From the NCBI RefSeq assembly GCF_009764265.1, contig NZ_RWIR01000002.1:1-50625 (forward strand): DNA of 50,625 nt. Reading direction: 5' to 3'. The DNA is from Pseudomonas sp. PB101 (GTDB taxonomy: Bacteria > Pseudomonadota > Gammaproteobacteria > Pseudomonadales > Pseudomonadaceae). Positions 41,256 through 50,625 of the stretch are shown piece after piece. Numbering within the stretch: the stretch's first letter is position 1; each line of letters starts with the position of its first letter. Position numbers and translations under genes: made by a program. A model generated the notes under the pieces. That model saw only the letters and a list, made by a program, of their open reading frames with translations, was not told the origin of the DNA and made no database searches.

Positions 41256-42038
41256 TCAGAACGCAGGCTTCACGCTGGTGCCGAAGTAGCTCTGGGACAG
41301 GTCGTCGTAGTCCTTGCTCGCCAGCAACTGCTGGATGGCCTTGTCCAGTTTGGCCTTGAGTTCGGTGTCGTCCTTGCGCATGCCGGCGCCTACGCCTTTG
41401 CCGAAAATCGGGTCGTAGGGCACGGTGCTGAGGTAGGCCAGGTCCTTGGCGTCCGGGGTCTTGATGAACGAAGCCATGGCGGTGCCGTCGGCCATCATCA
41501 GGTCGATGCGCCCGGCGATCAGGTCGGCGTTGGCCGAGTCCTGGGTGTCGTAGTACTTAACGTCGGCGATTTTTTCGTAGTAGGTCTTCAGGTAGCTGGC
41601 GCTCACGGTCGAGTTCTGCACGCCGATGATCTTGCCCTTGAGGTCATCCGGGTACTTCTTCACCGACGCTTCTTTCGGGCCGACGACGGCAATCGCCGAG
41701 TCGTAGTAGGCCTTGCTGAAGGCGATCTGTTTTTCCCGTTCTTCGGTCACCGACATCGAGGAAAAGATCACGTCGATCTTCTTCGCCAGCAGCGACGGAA
41801 TGATGCCGTCCCACGCCACTTCCTTGATCTCGCAATCGGCTTTCATTTCGCTGCACAGCTTGTGGATCAGGTCGACTTCGAAGCCCTTCCACTCACCGTT
41901 GGCCTGCTTTTCGGTGTACGGCGGATAGGGTTCGGCAGCCACCGCGAACCTGATCGGCTGTGCCTGGGCCGTACTCATGCCGGCCAGCAATACGCAGGCG
42001 GCACCGGTCAACCAGTTTGCAAAACGTCGATTTCCCAT
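41256..42038 (-). CDS. Periplasmic amino-acid-binding protein
   Basis: A 260-aa exported family-3 solute-binding protein. The signal peptide ends near residue 26 (STAQAQ). The mature part reads IRFAVAAEPYPPYTEKQANG, GFEVDLIHKLCSEMK, WDGIIPSLLAKKIDVIFSSM, the standard signature of lysine/arginine/ornithine/histidine-type binding proteins. Two cysteines (Cys62 and Cys69) may form a disulfide. It feeds the permeases at 39684 and 40401. Ligand is likely a basic or polar amino acid or derivative. Confidence 0.9.
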   Translation of the reverse strand: MGNRRFANWLTGAACVLLAGMSTAQAQPIRFAVAAEPYPPYTEKQANGEWKGFEVDLIHKLCSEMKADCEIKEVAWDGIIPSLLAKKIDVIFSSMSVTEEREKQIAFSKAYYDSAIAVVGPKEASVKKYPDDLKGKIIGVQNSTVSASYLKTYYEKIADVKYYDTQDSANADLIAGRIDLMMADGTAMASFIKTPDAKDLAYLSTVPYDPIFGKGVGAGMRKDDTELKAKLDKAIQQLLASKDYDDLSQSYFGTSVKPAF

Positions 42039-42065
42039 GTTGTTTTCCCGTCTTTTTATGATGAG

Positions 42066-44069
42066 TTAGCGAGTCTGATGAGCGTTGACGAATTGCCGGC
42101 AACGCTCGCTGCGTGGGTGTACGAACACTTCGTCCGGCGAACCGGTTTCCTCGATCAGCCCTTGATGCAAAAAGGCGACTTTGGAAGAGACATCGCGTGC
42201 GAAGGCCATTTCATGAGTCACCAGGATCATGGTCCGGCCTTCTTCGGCGAGGGAGCGGATCACCCGCAGCACTTCCCCGACCAGTTCCGGGTCGAGTGCC
42301 GAGGTGGGTTCATCGAACAGCATGACCTTGGGCCGCATGGCCAGGGCCCGGGCGATGGCCACCCGTTGTTGCTGTCCCCCGGAAAGAAACGCCGGGTACT
42401 CGTTGCGCTTGGCCGCAAGGCCGACGCGTTCGAGCAGGGCTTCGGCCCGTTCAGTGGCCTCCGCACGGCTTTCACGCAGGACCTGGGTCGGCGCTTCGAT
42501 GAGGTTTTCCAGCACGGTGCGATGGGGCCAGAGGTTGAAGTTCTGGAACACCATGCCCAGGCTGGAACGGATGCGCACCAGCTGTTTGGCGTCCGACACC
42601 AGCGGTGCGCCGGGACGGTTCTGGTTGAGGTGAATGCTTTCACCGTCGACCAGGATGCGGCCCTGGTCCGGCACTTCGAGCATGTTGATGCAGCGCAGCA
42701 AGGTACTCTTGCCCGAGCCGCTGGCCCCGATCAGCGAGATCACTTCGCCCTCGCGGGCGGTCAGGGAAACGCCCTTGAGCACCTCGATATTGCCGAAGCG
42801 CTTGTGCAGGCGATCGACCTCGATCATGGTCTTGGCCGCGACCGGTTCGACCGTTGCGGTGCTGGTCACCGTGCCGAGCATCGGCCTCGGCGCCTCACCA
42901 TTGAGCACCTGGACAAAACCGCGAATACGCTGGCAGGCCTGGGCCAGGCGCTCTTCGCCAAGGGTAAACGACAGCCGCACAAACCCTTGGGCCGGCTCGC
43001 CAAACGCGGCGGCATCGAGCACTGAGACGCCCGCCTCGCGCAGCAGGCGCCAGGCGAATTCCAGCGAGGTCAGGCCGGTACCGCGTACGTCCACCAGCAC
43101 GAACATGCCGGCGTCGGGGTTGAGCACGCTGATGCCCGGGCAATCGGCCAGGCCGGACACCACCAGGTCGCGGCGCCGACGATAGATCTCGCGCATGCCG
43201 TGGGTGACTTCGTCATGGGACTGCACGGCCTTGAGCGCCGCTTCCATGACGAAACCGGGCAAGCCGTAGAGCATGCTCAGCACCAGGGTTTCGACATGAT
43301 TGACCAAAGCTTCATTGGCCACGACCCAGCCGATGCGCCAACCGGTCATGGCATGGGATTTCGACAGGCTGCCGATCACCACGCAACGCTCGGCCATGCC
43401 CGGCAACGCTGCCAGGCTCAGGTGTTCTCGCTCGTAGGCGAGGCTCTCGTAGACCTCGTCCACCACCACCCACAGGTCATGGGCGATGGCGAGGTCGGCG
43501 ATGGCTTGCAGCTCTTCGCGACCCAGCACCACGCCGGTGGGGTTGTTCGGATTGGAGAAGAAAATCGCCCGGGTGCGCGGGGTGATGGCCTTGGCCAGCA
43601 CGGCGGCATCGAGGCGGAAACCCGAGTCCGCCGCGCAGGGCACCCGCACCAGCGTAGCGCCAGACGCCTTGAGCGTGGCTTCGTAAGTCACGTACATCGG
43701 ATCGAAGGCGATCACTTCATCACCGGCGCCGAGCAGGCACATCGAGGTGGCGAACAGGGCGTTCTGCGCACCTGCCGTGAGAATGATGTTCGAGGCCTGC
43801 ACTTCGCGGCCGATCGACTGGCTGTAGCGGCCGGCGATGGCTTCGCGCAAGGCCTGGCGACCGGCGATTTCGGTGTAGTGGGTATCCCCTTCGCGCAGGG
43901 CGTGGATGGCGGCATCGGTGATGAAATCGGGAGTGGGGAAATCCGGGTCGCCGACGCTGAGGATGATCACGTCCTCGCCGTTGCGTTGTGCTGCATTGGC
44001 CGCGTAGTGAATATCCCAGGCGGCAACGCCTTGGCCACTGATCCGTTCAACAAAGGGTGAAAACCGCAT
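42066..44069 (-). CDS. AruH-like aminotransferase fused to amino-acid ABC transporter ATPase
   Basis: A 667-aa two-domain protein. Residues 1-390 are a class I/II PLP aminotransferase closest in pattern to arginine:pyruvate transaminase AruH ([35 protein letters not shown] near 173, PLP Lys237 in [15 protein letters not shown]). Residues 415-667 are a complete amino-acid ABC ATPase (Walker [10 protein letters not shown] from 448, LSGGQ 562-566, [11 protein letters not shown] from 584). The linker is Thr/Val/Pro/Ala-rich. Unlike the fusion at 706, the ATG at the ATPase start has no ribosome site, so this is a true fusion. It is the only ATPase in an operon that otherwise holds a complete importer, so uptake and first deamination are joined in one polypeptide at the membrane. 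GAGG lies 6 nt before ATG 44069. Confidence 0.9.
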   Translation of the reverse strand: MRFSPFVERISGQGVAAWDIHYAANAAQRNGEDVIILSVGDPDFPTPDFITDAAIHALREGDTHYTEIAGRQALREAIAGRYSQSIGREVQASNIILTAGAQNALFATSMCLLGAGDEVIAFDPMYVTYEATLKASGATLVRVPCAADSGFRLDAAVLAKAITPRTRAIFFSNPNNPTGVVLGREELQAIADLAIAHDLWVVVDEVYESLAYEREHLSLAALPGMAERCVVIGSLSKSHAMTGWRIGWVVANEALVNHVETLVLSMLYGLPGFVMEAALKAVQSHDEVTHGMREIYRRRRDLVVSGLADCPGISVLNPDAGMFVLVDVRGTGLTSLEFAWRLLREAGVSVLDAAAFGEPAQGFVRLSFTLGEERLAQACQRIRGFVQVLNGEAPRPMLGTVTSTATVEPVAAKTMIEVDRLHKRFGNIEVLKGVSLTAREGEVISLIGASGSGKSTLLRCINMLEVPDQGRILVDGESIHLNQNRPGAPLVSDAKQLVRIRSSLGMVFQNFNLWPHRTVLENLIEAPTQVLRESRAEATERAEALLERVGLAAKRNEYPAFLSGGQQQRVAIARALAMRPKVMLFDEPTSALDPELVGEVLRVIRSLAEEGRTMILVTHEMAFARDVSSKVAFLHQGLIEETGSPDEVFVHPRSERCRQFVNAHQTR

Positions 44070-44226
44070 GCCAGTGCCTCGTTCGAATTGAAGAAACGCA
44101 AGCCCGCAACCAGCCGGGGGAAGGTGGCCCCCAACATAGTCCAGACTGAACACTCGTTCAACAGAAAACTCACAAGGCTTCGCGTTCAGCGCAAACAGGT
44201 CGTTTTCACGACAGTCGCGCCGTTTT

Positions 44227-45624
44227 TCAGCACGGCGCGATCAAGCGACGTGAAACGATTTTGCTGACTGCTCCCAGCATCAGCGCCAAAAGAATCAGCC
44301 CCGCAGCCACCGCAAACGTCAACCGCATCCCCTGCGCGATAGCCTCGGGTTGCGCCTGCAAGATATCCTCGCTGGCCGTGCCGAAGGCGAACACGGCGCC
44401 CATGACCGAGGCGCCCGTGATCAAGCCGAGATTGCGCGACAACCCGAGCAGGCCGGAAACCACACCACGTTGTTGCGCCTCGATTTGCAGCATGACGGCG
44501 GTATTGTTCGCCGCCTGGAACAGCGCATAGCCGGCCGTGAGGACCACCAGAGGCGCGAGGTAACCGGGTACACCGACGCTCATCGGCATCAGCGCAAGGA
44601 TGCAGGCGCCGGTCAACATGGTAATCAGCCCGAGTGCCCCCGAACGCTGCGCGCCCAGCCGGTCGACCAGGCGTCCGGCGGGCATGCCGGCCAGTGCCGC
44701 CACCAGCGGGCCGGCCGACATCACCAGCCCGACACTCGCCGCCTTCAACCCCAGCGCTCCCGACAAATAGAACGGGCCGACCACCAGGGTGGCCATGACC
44801 ACCGTGGTCACCAGGGTGCTCATGGCGAACCCGGCGCTCAGCAGCGGATTGCCCAACATCCTCAGGTTGATCAGCGGCGACGCAGCCGTTTGCTCGACGA
44901 ACACGAACAGGATCAGGCCGATCACCGCGACCAGCAGCGCGGTATTGAGCGGGCCGAAGCTGTCGCGCCCGAGGGTCATGGCCAGTGTGTAAGCCAACAG
45001 GGTCAGGACCAGTACCAGCGTGCCGAGTGCGTCGAAGTCCGGGCGGCTGGAGGTGATTTCGTGGCGATCCATCGGCAAAAAGCGCCAGGCCAGTCCGAAC
45101 GCCAACACACCCTGGGGTACGCTGAGCAGAAAGATCCCCTGCCAGCCCACCTGGGCAATCAACACGCCGCCCAGCGTCGGCCCCAGGCAAGTGCCTATCG
45201 CCGACATCGTGCCGAGCACGCCCATCGCGCTGCCGGTTTTTTCCTTGGGCACCGCCCCGCTCACCAACGCCATGGATAGCGCCATCATGATGGCCGCGCC
45301 GACGCCCTGAAGGGCGCGGGCCGCAATCAGCAACCACAGGCCCGGCGCCAGGGCGCAGAGGAGCGAGGCGACGGTAAACAGTGCAATGCCGATCAACAGC
45401 AAGCGCCGCCGCCCCATGAGGTCGCCGAGCCGGCCGACACTGACGATCAGCGCGGTGATGCTCAGCAGGTAAGCGAGCACCACCCACTGCACGGCCTGGA
45501 ACGACGCAGAAAACGCCTCGGCCAATGCCGGCAGCCCAACGTTGGCAATGCTGGTGCCCAGGGATGCCAGCAACATGGATAACGACAGGCTGGCCAAGGC
45601 GCCTCGAATCGGTAGGGAATTCAT
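44227..45624 (-). CDS. MFS drug/metabolite exporter, DHA2 (EmrB-like) family
   Basis: A 465-aa transporter with 14 predicted helices. MFS motif A is [16 protein letters not shown] near 63; motif C-like [15 protein letters not shown] and [12 protein letters not shown] follow, typical of proton-driven multidrug exporters. The start at 45624 has a modest ribosome site. It is divergent from the LysR gene at 45842, and the REPIN at 45740-45827 lies in the shared promoter region. A strong hairpin (44215-44240) spans its stop codon. Substrate unknown. Confidence 0.88.
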   Translation of the reverse strand: MNSLPIRGALASLSLSMLLASLGTSIANVGLPALAEAFSASFQAVQWVVLAYLLSITALIVSVGRLGDLMGRRRLLLIGIALFTVASLLCALAPGLWLLIAARALQGVGAAIMMALSMALVSGAVPKEKTGSAMGVLGTMSAIGTCLGPTLGGVLIAQVGWQGIFLLSVPQGVLAFGLAWRFLPMDRHEITSSRPDFDALGTLVLVLTLLAYTLAMTLGRDSFGPLNTALLVAVIGLILFVFVEQTAASPLINLRMLGNPLLSAGFAMSTLVTTVVMATLVVGPFYLSGALGLKAASVGLVMSAGPLVAALAGMPAGRLVDRLGAQRSGALGLITMLTGACILALMPMSVGVPGYLAPLVVLTAGYALFQAANNTAVMLQIEAQQRGVVSGLLGLSRNLGLITGASVMGAVFAFGTASEDILQAQPEAIAQGMRLTFAVAAGLILLALMLGAVSKIVSRRLIAPC

Positions 45625-45739
45625 TTTCTCGTGACTCCGCAAACAGGTTGTACCGAGCCTAAGCCCGGCCATACCATGGCGGAAGACGCAGCGGTTGCAC
45701 TTAATACGTGCATATAACGCCACACATCCACAAACCAGT

Positions 45740-45827
45740 GTGGGAGCGAGCCTGCTCGCGAAGAGGCCATCAGCTTCAACATCAACGTTGGCTGACATAC
45801 CGCTTTCGCGAGCAGGCTCGCTCCCAC
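45740..45827. repeat. REPIN abutting the LysR start
   Basis: A GTGGGAGCGAGCCTGCTCGCG arm at 45740 and its inverted copy end at 45827, only 14 nt before the LysR ATG at 45842. The stem therefore occupies the region where a promoter and 5' leader would be expected. Confidence 0.85.
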
Positions 45828-45841
45828 AGGACCCCATTCCA

Positions 45842-46729
<888 letters not shown>

Positions 46730-46740
46730 TCCGGTGTCGC

Positions 46741-47193
46741 CTACTGCTTGAGAATCAGCAGCGGCTCGCCTTTCTTGACGATGTAGGTGGCCAGTTCCGA
46801 TGCCTTGTCCTGGCCCACGTTCTTCGCCACATGCGCGACGCCTTCAGGGATGTACAACGAATCGCCGGCCTTGAGCGTCACCGGTGCCCGCCCTTCCAGT
46901 TGATACTCGAAGGTGCCGCTGATCACGTGCGCTACCTCTACGCCCGGGTGAGAGTGCCTTGGCGCGACCACACCCGGATCGAAATCCACGAGCACCTGAA
47001 TGACTTCGCGATCGGCGGCGCCCAGGTCGTCACGCAACAGGTCCGTGCGATGCAGCCCTTGTTGCCAGCTTTTGACGGCTGGAGCCGGCTGTACTTCCTG
47101 GGCTTGCGAGAGGCTCGCGAAGGTCGCCAGCCCCGCTGCTACCAGGGCGATGCCCAGCTTGCCGATGGTGTGACGAGTGTTGATACGCAACAT
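46741..47193 (-). CDS. Exported cupin-domain protein
   Basis: A 150-aa protein with a signal peptide (residues 1-32, ending SLSQAQE) and one cupin_2 barrel. The metal-binding motif 1 is visible (APRHSHPGVEVAHVISGTFEYQ, with H-x-H and a downstream Glu), followed by AGDSLYIPEGVAHVAKN (second His). This is a canonical metallo-cupin, unlike the small cupins at 5554-15922. GGAGG lies 7-8 nt before ATG 47193. It is convergent with the LysR gene (11-bp gap). Similar secreted cupins are annotated as quercetinase-like or stress cupins; substrate unknown. Confidence 0.85.
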   Translation of the reverse strand: MLRINTRHTIGKLGIALVAAGLATFASLSQAQEVQPAPAVKSWQQGLHRTDLLRDDLGAADREVIQVLVDFDPGVVAPRHSHPGVEVAHVISGTFEYQLEGRAPVTLKAGDSLYIPEGVAHVAKNVGQDKASELATYIVKKGEPLLILKQ

Positions 47194-47368
47194 AGCCTTG
47201 CCTCCAGTTGAATCATGCTCGGCCGCGTCGAAAGTGGCGCGGTGCCGGTGATTGCATTTGAAGGCCGCCGTGTATCGCCAGGGTGTCGGGAAACACAGGT
47301 TTTGTATGCCCGGGTAACGGCGGGCGCTGCGGATACCTGCGGATACAAACCCGCCGCTGCGGGCGCCG

Positions 47369-47863
47369 CTAGCCCTTGAACGCTTCGCGCCGGGCGCTGC
47401 GTTCGGCGACATAGGCTGCACTCGGTTCACTGATCAGGTCGGCGCGGTGCAAGGGTTGCCCGCAATGCGCGCACAGCGGCCCCAGGCCCGCCGGCTCGCC
47501 GCAGCTGCGGTGGGTATACACCACCGCCAGGCCTTCGCCGGGGGATTTGCACCAGGTTTCACCCCAGGCCCGCAGCGCCAGGACCACCGAGTAGAACGCG
47601 TCGCCCTTTTCCGTGAGGTGATATTCGTAGCGTTTTGGCCGTTCGCTGTAAGCGCGTCGCTCGACAAGTCCGTCGGCCTCCATGCTCTTCAAGCGCGCCG
47701 CGACCATTTGCGGCGTACCGGCGGTCTGCGCCTGGATTTCATCGAAGCGATGGCTGCCCATGAACAATTCGCGCAGCACCAGCACCGTCCATCGGTCACC
47801 CACGACGGATTCGGCCCGGGAAATCGGACACAGGGTTTCAGAAACGGTTGTTTTCACCGACAT
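47369..47863 (-). CDS. HxlR-family transcriptional regulator
   Basis: A 164-aa regulator. The HxlR core is clear: CPISRAESVVGDRWTVLVLRE (Cys12 conserved), FMGSHRFDEIQAQTAGTP, LVERRAYSERPKRYEYHLTEKG. An additional C-terminal segment holds three cysteines (SCGEPAGLGPLCAHCGQPL) that could bind zinc, absent from minimal HxlR proteins. Cys12 lies where redox-sensing HxlR members carry their switch cysteine. It is divergent from the isochorismatase-ALDH operon, with a palindrome at 47889 between them, so local repression relieved by an electrophile or aldehyde is plausible. Confidence 0.87.
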   Translation of the reverse strand: MSVKTTVSETLCPISRAESVVGDRWTVLVLRELFMGSHRFDEIQAQTAGTPQMVAARLKSMEADGLVERRAYSERPKRYEYHLTEKGDAFYSVVLALRAWGETWCKSPGEGLAVVYTHRSCGEPAGLGPLCAHCGQPLHRADLISEPSAAYVAERSARREAFKG

Positions 47864-47884
47864 GCGGTATTGCCTCTTTCCTAG

Positions 47885-47910
47885 TTACTATGATTATCAT
47901 ATCTACGTAA
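47885..47910. promoter_or_regulatory. Candidate HxlR operator
   Basis: TATGATTATCATA (47889-47901) is a perfect palindrome around a central T, inside a wider imperfect one bounded by TTAC (47885) and GTAA (47907). It is in the 99-bp gap between the HxlR gene and the divergent hydrolase operon. Confidence 0.5.
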
Positions 47911-47962
47911 ATTTTGAGCAACTACACTTCACCATCCACGGATTTTTTTGCGGAGAACCGTC

Positions 47963-48595
47963 ATGTCCAACGCCATCTACCCTCTTGACCGGACTGCCTA
48001 TCTGCTGGTCGACCCCTACAACGACTTTCTCTCGGAGGGCGGAAAGATCTATCCGTTGATCGAGCCCATTGCCAAGCAAGTCGGCCTGCACGACAACCTG
48101 CGCACCCTTGATCGCACCATCCGCGCCCTCGACATTCCGGTGGTCATCGTACCGCACCACCGCTGGGAAAAAGGCGACTACGAAAACTGGGATCACCCAA
48201 GCCCCACCCAGTGCAAGATCATGCACATGCATCACTTCGCACGGGGCGAATGGGGCGGCGAATGGCACCCTGATTTTGCGCCGAAGGACGGCGATATCGT
48301 CGTGCAGGAGCATTGGGGGTCGAGCGGTTTTGCCAACACCGACCTCGATTTTCGCCTCAAACAGAAAGGCATCACCCACGTGATCATCGTCGGCCTGTTG
48401 GCCAATACCTGCATCGAGGCGACTGCCCGTTACGCTCAGGAACTCGGCTATCACGTCACCCTGGTACGCGATGCAACCGCCGCCTTCAAGCCGGAGATGA
48501 TGCACGCCGCCCATGAACTGAACGGCCCGACCTTCGCTCACGCCATCGTGACCACCGATGAACTGGTTGCCGCACTGGCACAGGCAGGTGCGTGA
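47963..48595 (+). CDS. Isochorismatase-like cysteine hydrolase
   Basis: A 210-aa cytosolic hydrolase of the isochorismatase superfamily. Asp17 in YLLVDPYNDFL and the nucleophile Cys in GLLANTCIEATARYAQELGY are in place, with MHMHHFARGEWGG between them as a likely substrate loop. Family members hydrolyse amides, imides or isochorismate. GGAG lies 8 nt before the ATG. It overlaps the following ALDH gene by one base, so amide hydrolysis and aldehyde oxidation probably act on one compound. Controlled, by position, by the divergent HxlR protein. Confidence 0.87.
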   Translation: MSNAIYPLDRTAYLLVDPYNDFLSEGGKIYPLIEPIAKQVGLHDNLRTLDRTIRALDIPVVIVPHHRWEKGDYENWDHPSPTQCKIMHMHHFARGEWGGEWHPDFAPKDGDIVVQEHWGSSGFANTDLDFRLKQKGITHVIIVGLLANTCIEATARYAQELGYHVTLVRDATAAFKPEMMHAAHELNGPTFAHAIVTTDELVAALAQAGA

Positions 48596-50160
48596 TGCAG
48601 TTGACCGGTAAGCTGCTGATCGGCGCCAGCGATGTCGCCGCCAGCGAAGGCACCCTGAAGGCGCTCAATCCCGCGACGAACCAACCGATCGAACCGGCGT
48701 TTGCGCTAGGTAGCGTGGCCGATGTCGACCGCGCCGCGACCCTGGCCGATGACGCATTCGATGTCTACAGCCATACCTCGCTCGCCGAGCGTGCGGCGTT
48801 TCTCGAACGCATCGCCGACAATCTCGACAGCGTTCGCGAAGCGCTGGCGGCACGGGCGGCCCTGGAAACCGGACTGCCCGAGGCGCAGCTGCAAGGCGAG
48901 GCAATCAAGGCGGCCACCCAGTTCCGCCAATTCGCCGATGTCGTGCGCGGGGGGCGTTTCCTGCAACTGGCTATTGATCCTGCACAACCGGAGCGCCAGC
49001 CGCGCCCGCGCATGGACCATCGCCTGCAGAAAATCGCCATCGGCCCGGTGGCGATTTTCGGCGCGAGCAACTTCCCCATCGCCTATTCGGTGGCCGGCGG
49101 CGATACCGCGTCGGCACTGGCGGCGGGTTCGACGGTCATTCTCAAGGCGCACAACGCGCATCCCGGCGCCTCGGAAATCCAGGCCCGTGCCATCCGCCAA
49201 GCGGTGCAAGACAGCGGACTGCCCGAAGGCGTGTTCTCGATGGTGCGTGGCAGCGGCAATGCCATCGGCGAAGCACTGGTCGATCATCCGCTGATCAAGG
49301 CCGTGACCTTCACCGGTTCCGAACAAGGTGGCATGGCGCTGTACCGGCGCGCACAACAACGCCCCGAGCCGATTCCGGTCTTCGCCGAAATGACCAGCGT
49401 CAACCCGACCTTCATCCTGCCCCGGGCACTTGCCGAACGGGGTGCGCCGATTGGCGATGGCTTTGTTGAGCGCATGCTGGTCAATGTCGGGCAAGCCTGT
49501 CTCAAACCGGCGATTCTGGTTACCGTCGAAGGTCCTGGTTTTGCCGCGCTGCGCCACGCCATGAGCAAACGCGTGAGCGAAGCGCCGGCCCGCACGATGC
49601 TGACACCGGGTATCCACGGGGCGTACCTGAAGGGTCTGTGCAACATGGAAAGCGCCGGTGCCAGTCTTGTCGCCGTGGGCGCAACCGCGACCGCTGAAGT
49701 GGATGGCCGCTCGGCGCTGTTCGAAGTCGAGGGTGAGCGTTTTCTCGCTGAGCCGTTGCTTGCACAGGAAGTGTTCGGCCCGTCCGCGTTGCTGGTGAAG
49801 GTCCGGGATGAAGAAGAACTGTTGCGGGTAGCGCGCTCATTCAAGGGGCAACTCAGCGCGACCCTGCATCTGGAACAGGACGATTTGCCACTGGCCCGTC
49901 GCTTGCTCCCGCCCCTGGAGCGACGCACCGGGCGCATCGTGGTCAACGCCTTCGCCCATCCGCAGGAAGTGTGTTTTGCCACCGTGCATGGCGGGCCGTT
50001 TCCGGCGACCACCGACAGCCGATTTACCTCAGTGGGCATGACGTCCATCGAGCGCTTCCTGCGTCCGGTGGCTTATCAGGGCTTTCCGGATGCGTTGCTG
50101 CCGGAGCCCTTGCGCGAGGGCAATCCGTTGGGGCTGCCACGCCTTGTGGACGGGCAATAA
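48595..50160 (+). CDS. NADP-type aldehyde dehydrogenase (2,5-dioxovalerate/ketoglutarate-semialdehyde type)
   Basis: A 521-aa ALDH, longer than the common 490-500, as usual for the ketoglutarate-semialdehyde dehydrogenase branch. FGASNFPIAYSVAGGDTASAL near 150, FTGSEQGGMAL, catalytic Glu in FAEMTSVNPTF and catalytic Cys in VNVGQACLKPA identify it. The branch oxidises 2-oxoglutarate semialdehyde or related aldehydes with NADP. Coupled to the isochorismatase-like gene (overlapping TGATG). A minority of relatives serve other semialdehydes, so the substrate is provisional. Confidence 0.88.
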   Translation: MQLTGKLLIGASDVAASEGTLKALNPATNQPIEPAFALGSVADVDRAATLADDAFDVYSHTSLAERAAFLERIADNLDSVREALAARAALETGLPEAQLQGEAIKAATQFRQFADVVRGGRFLQLAIDPAQPERQPRPRMDHRLQKIAIGPVAIFGASNFPIAYSVAGGDTASALAAGSTVILKAHNAHPGASEIQARAIRQAVQDSGLPEGVFSMVRGSGNAIGEALVDHPLIKAVTFTGSEQGGMALYRRAQQRPEPIPVFAEMTSVNPTFILPRALAERGAPIGDGFVERMLVNVGQACLKPAILVTVEGPGFAALRHAMSKRVSEAPARTMLTPGIHGAYLKGLCNMESAGASLVAVGATATAEVDGRSALFEVEGERFLAEPLLAQEVFGPSALLVKVRDEEELLRVARSFKGQLSATLHLEQDDLPLARRLLPPLERRTGRIVVNAFAHPQEVCFATVHGGPFPATTDSRFTSVGMTSIERFLRPVAYQGFPDALLPEPLREGNPLGLPRLVDGQ

Positions 50161-50190
50161 AAAAGGTTATTCAAGCAATCCCGTAAAACT

Positions 50191-50437
50191 GTAGGAGCCG
50201 GCTTGCCGGCGATGGGCTCAGGTGCGCCGCGTTTATCCGGATCATGCGCGTTATCGTTAACGACCATCGCTGGCAAGCCAGCTCCTACACGAGACCGCGT
50301 CCTGGTCGAAAATCATGCCATCCCGGAAAATACCGATAACGCAATCCCTGTAGGAGCCGGCTTGTCGGCGATGGACCCAAGTGCGCCGCGTTCAGTCAGG
50401 ATGCACGCGTTATCGTTGACGACCATCGCTGGCAAGC
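50191..50437. repeat. Two REPIN units of the same type as at position 1; the second is interrupted
   Basis: Arms start at 50191 (partner ends at 50288) and 50350. Inner text GTGCGCCGCGTTTATCCGG and CGTTATCGTTAACGACC repeats that at 1-260. The second unit stops after GGCAAGC at 50437, where the insertion sequence begins, so its right arm is missing here. Confidence 0.85.
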
Positions 50438-50625
50438 TGTAGTGGTTCAGTTTTTTTGAACCGCTCTGTAGGAGCATTAAGCCGCTTGCTGCTCAAATAG
50501 CGCAGGCGGCAGGTGGTTTGAAGCGGAATGGCAACGGCGATGGTTGTAATGTGAGATGAAGCCCATCACATCCTTCTCCGCTTCGAAATGATTTTGGTAG
50601 CCGTTTTCTGGCATCCAATCGTGCT
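50438..50625 (-). mobile_element. End of an IS3-family insertion sequence, truncated by the window edge
   Basis: REP sequence is broken at 50437/50438, and the new sequence starts TGTAGTGGTTCAG, beginning with TG as IS3-family ends do. GGTTCA/TGAACC (50444-50462) with a T run between forms a hairpin near the terminus. A transposase tail follows. The element has inserted into the inverted arm of a REPIN, known REP-targeting behaviour for several Pseudomonas insertion sequences. Confidence 0.7.
50477..50625 (-). CDS. IS3-family transposase, C-terminal fragment
   Basis: The last 48 residues of a transposase whose start lies beyond the window. HDWMPENGYQNHFEAEKDV, then FISHYNHRRCHSASNHLPP and ALFEQQAA match the end of IS3-type integrase-like transposases, in which a YN-x-RR-HS motif follows the catalytic core. 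The DDE residues are outside the window. The frame is open to the edge and ends at TAA 50477-50479, about 40 bp inside the terminal sequence, the normal layout for such elements. Confidence 0.72.
   Translation of the reverse strand, partial: HDWMPENGYQNHFEAEKDVMGFISHYNHRRCHSASNHLPPALFEQQAA

Overview
The window reads as chromosomal DNA of a fluorescent-group Pseudomonas. It is GC-rich, its intergenic spaces are filled with the REP/REPIN palindromes typical of the P. fluorescens complex (GTAGGAGC...GCTCCTAC and GTGGGAGC...GCTCCCAC doublets), and it carries a DUF6124 gene, a family I know only from pseudomonads. No rRNA, tRNA or CRISPR array was seen.

Layout. (1) 1-260: REPIN repeats, then a 41-aa membrane-peptide gene. 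(2) 706-15922: a two-armed cluster around a GntR/FCD regulator. The minus arm carries a polyamine-type ABC importer, a GT1 glycosyltransferase, two small cupins, an AmgK-like sugar kinase, an aldehyde dehydrogenase and a GlmU-like uridylyltransferase joined in frame to a second aldehyde dehydrogenase. The plus arm carries the regulator, a second GT1, a DAO-type flavin oxidase and a third cupin. I infer a regulated pathway that imports a cationic or amino compound, oxidises amine to aldehyde to acid, activates a sugar (sugar to sugar-1-P to UDP-sugar) and glycosylates an acceptor. This is the best candidate for an undescribed system. (3) 15919-18525: a diguanylate cyclase and an NCS1 permease, followed by a seven-unit REPIN array. 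(4) 19688-24381: a tightly coupled operon of flavin monooxygenase, RidA-like protein, DUF1028, ArgE-like deacylase and an orphan periplasmic binding protein. (5) 24658-27209: reverse transsulfuration (cystathionine beta-synthase and gamma-lyase), then a second REPIN array. (6) 28062-31292: a PhnD-type ABC importer of four overlapping genes.

(7) 31417-35294: an AT-richer accessory islet with a DUF6882 protein, a SMEK-domain protein, a RES/Xre toxin-antitoxin pair and a 186-bp MITE-like element. (8) 35394-36850: a periplasmic EF-hand protein with six EGKCG motifs, and a DUF6124 gene behind a long leader that can form a pseudoknot. (9) 37051-44069: an AstE/AspA-like deacylase, a BetI-like TetR regulator and an amino-acid ABC operon. 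That operon includes a fusion of an AruH-like aminotransferase with the ABC ATPase, and an EamA exporter whose 3' end overlaps the TetR gene. (10) 44227-50160: an MFS exporter, a LysR regulator, a periplasmic cupin, an HxlR regulator, an isochorismatase-like hydrolase and an NADP-type aldehyde dehydrogenase. The window closes with more REPINs, the last of which is interrupted by the end of an IS3-family element that runs off the edge.

How the genes work together. Much of the window is nitrogen-compound catabolism: three or four ABC importers for small charged solutes, PLP and flavin enzymes that remove amino groups, and aldehyde dehydrogenases that finish the oxidation. Each module has its own local regulator. 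The REPINs lie almost entirely between transcription units, with two exceptions inside operons (5933-6020 and 41134-41221). Domain assignments come from recognising motifs in the translations; pathway roles are inference.
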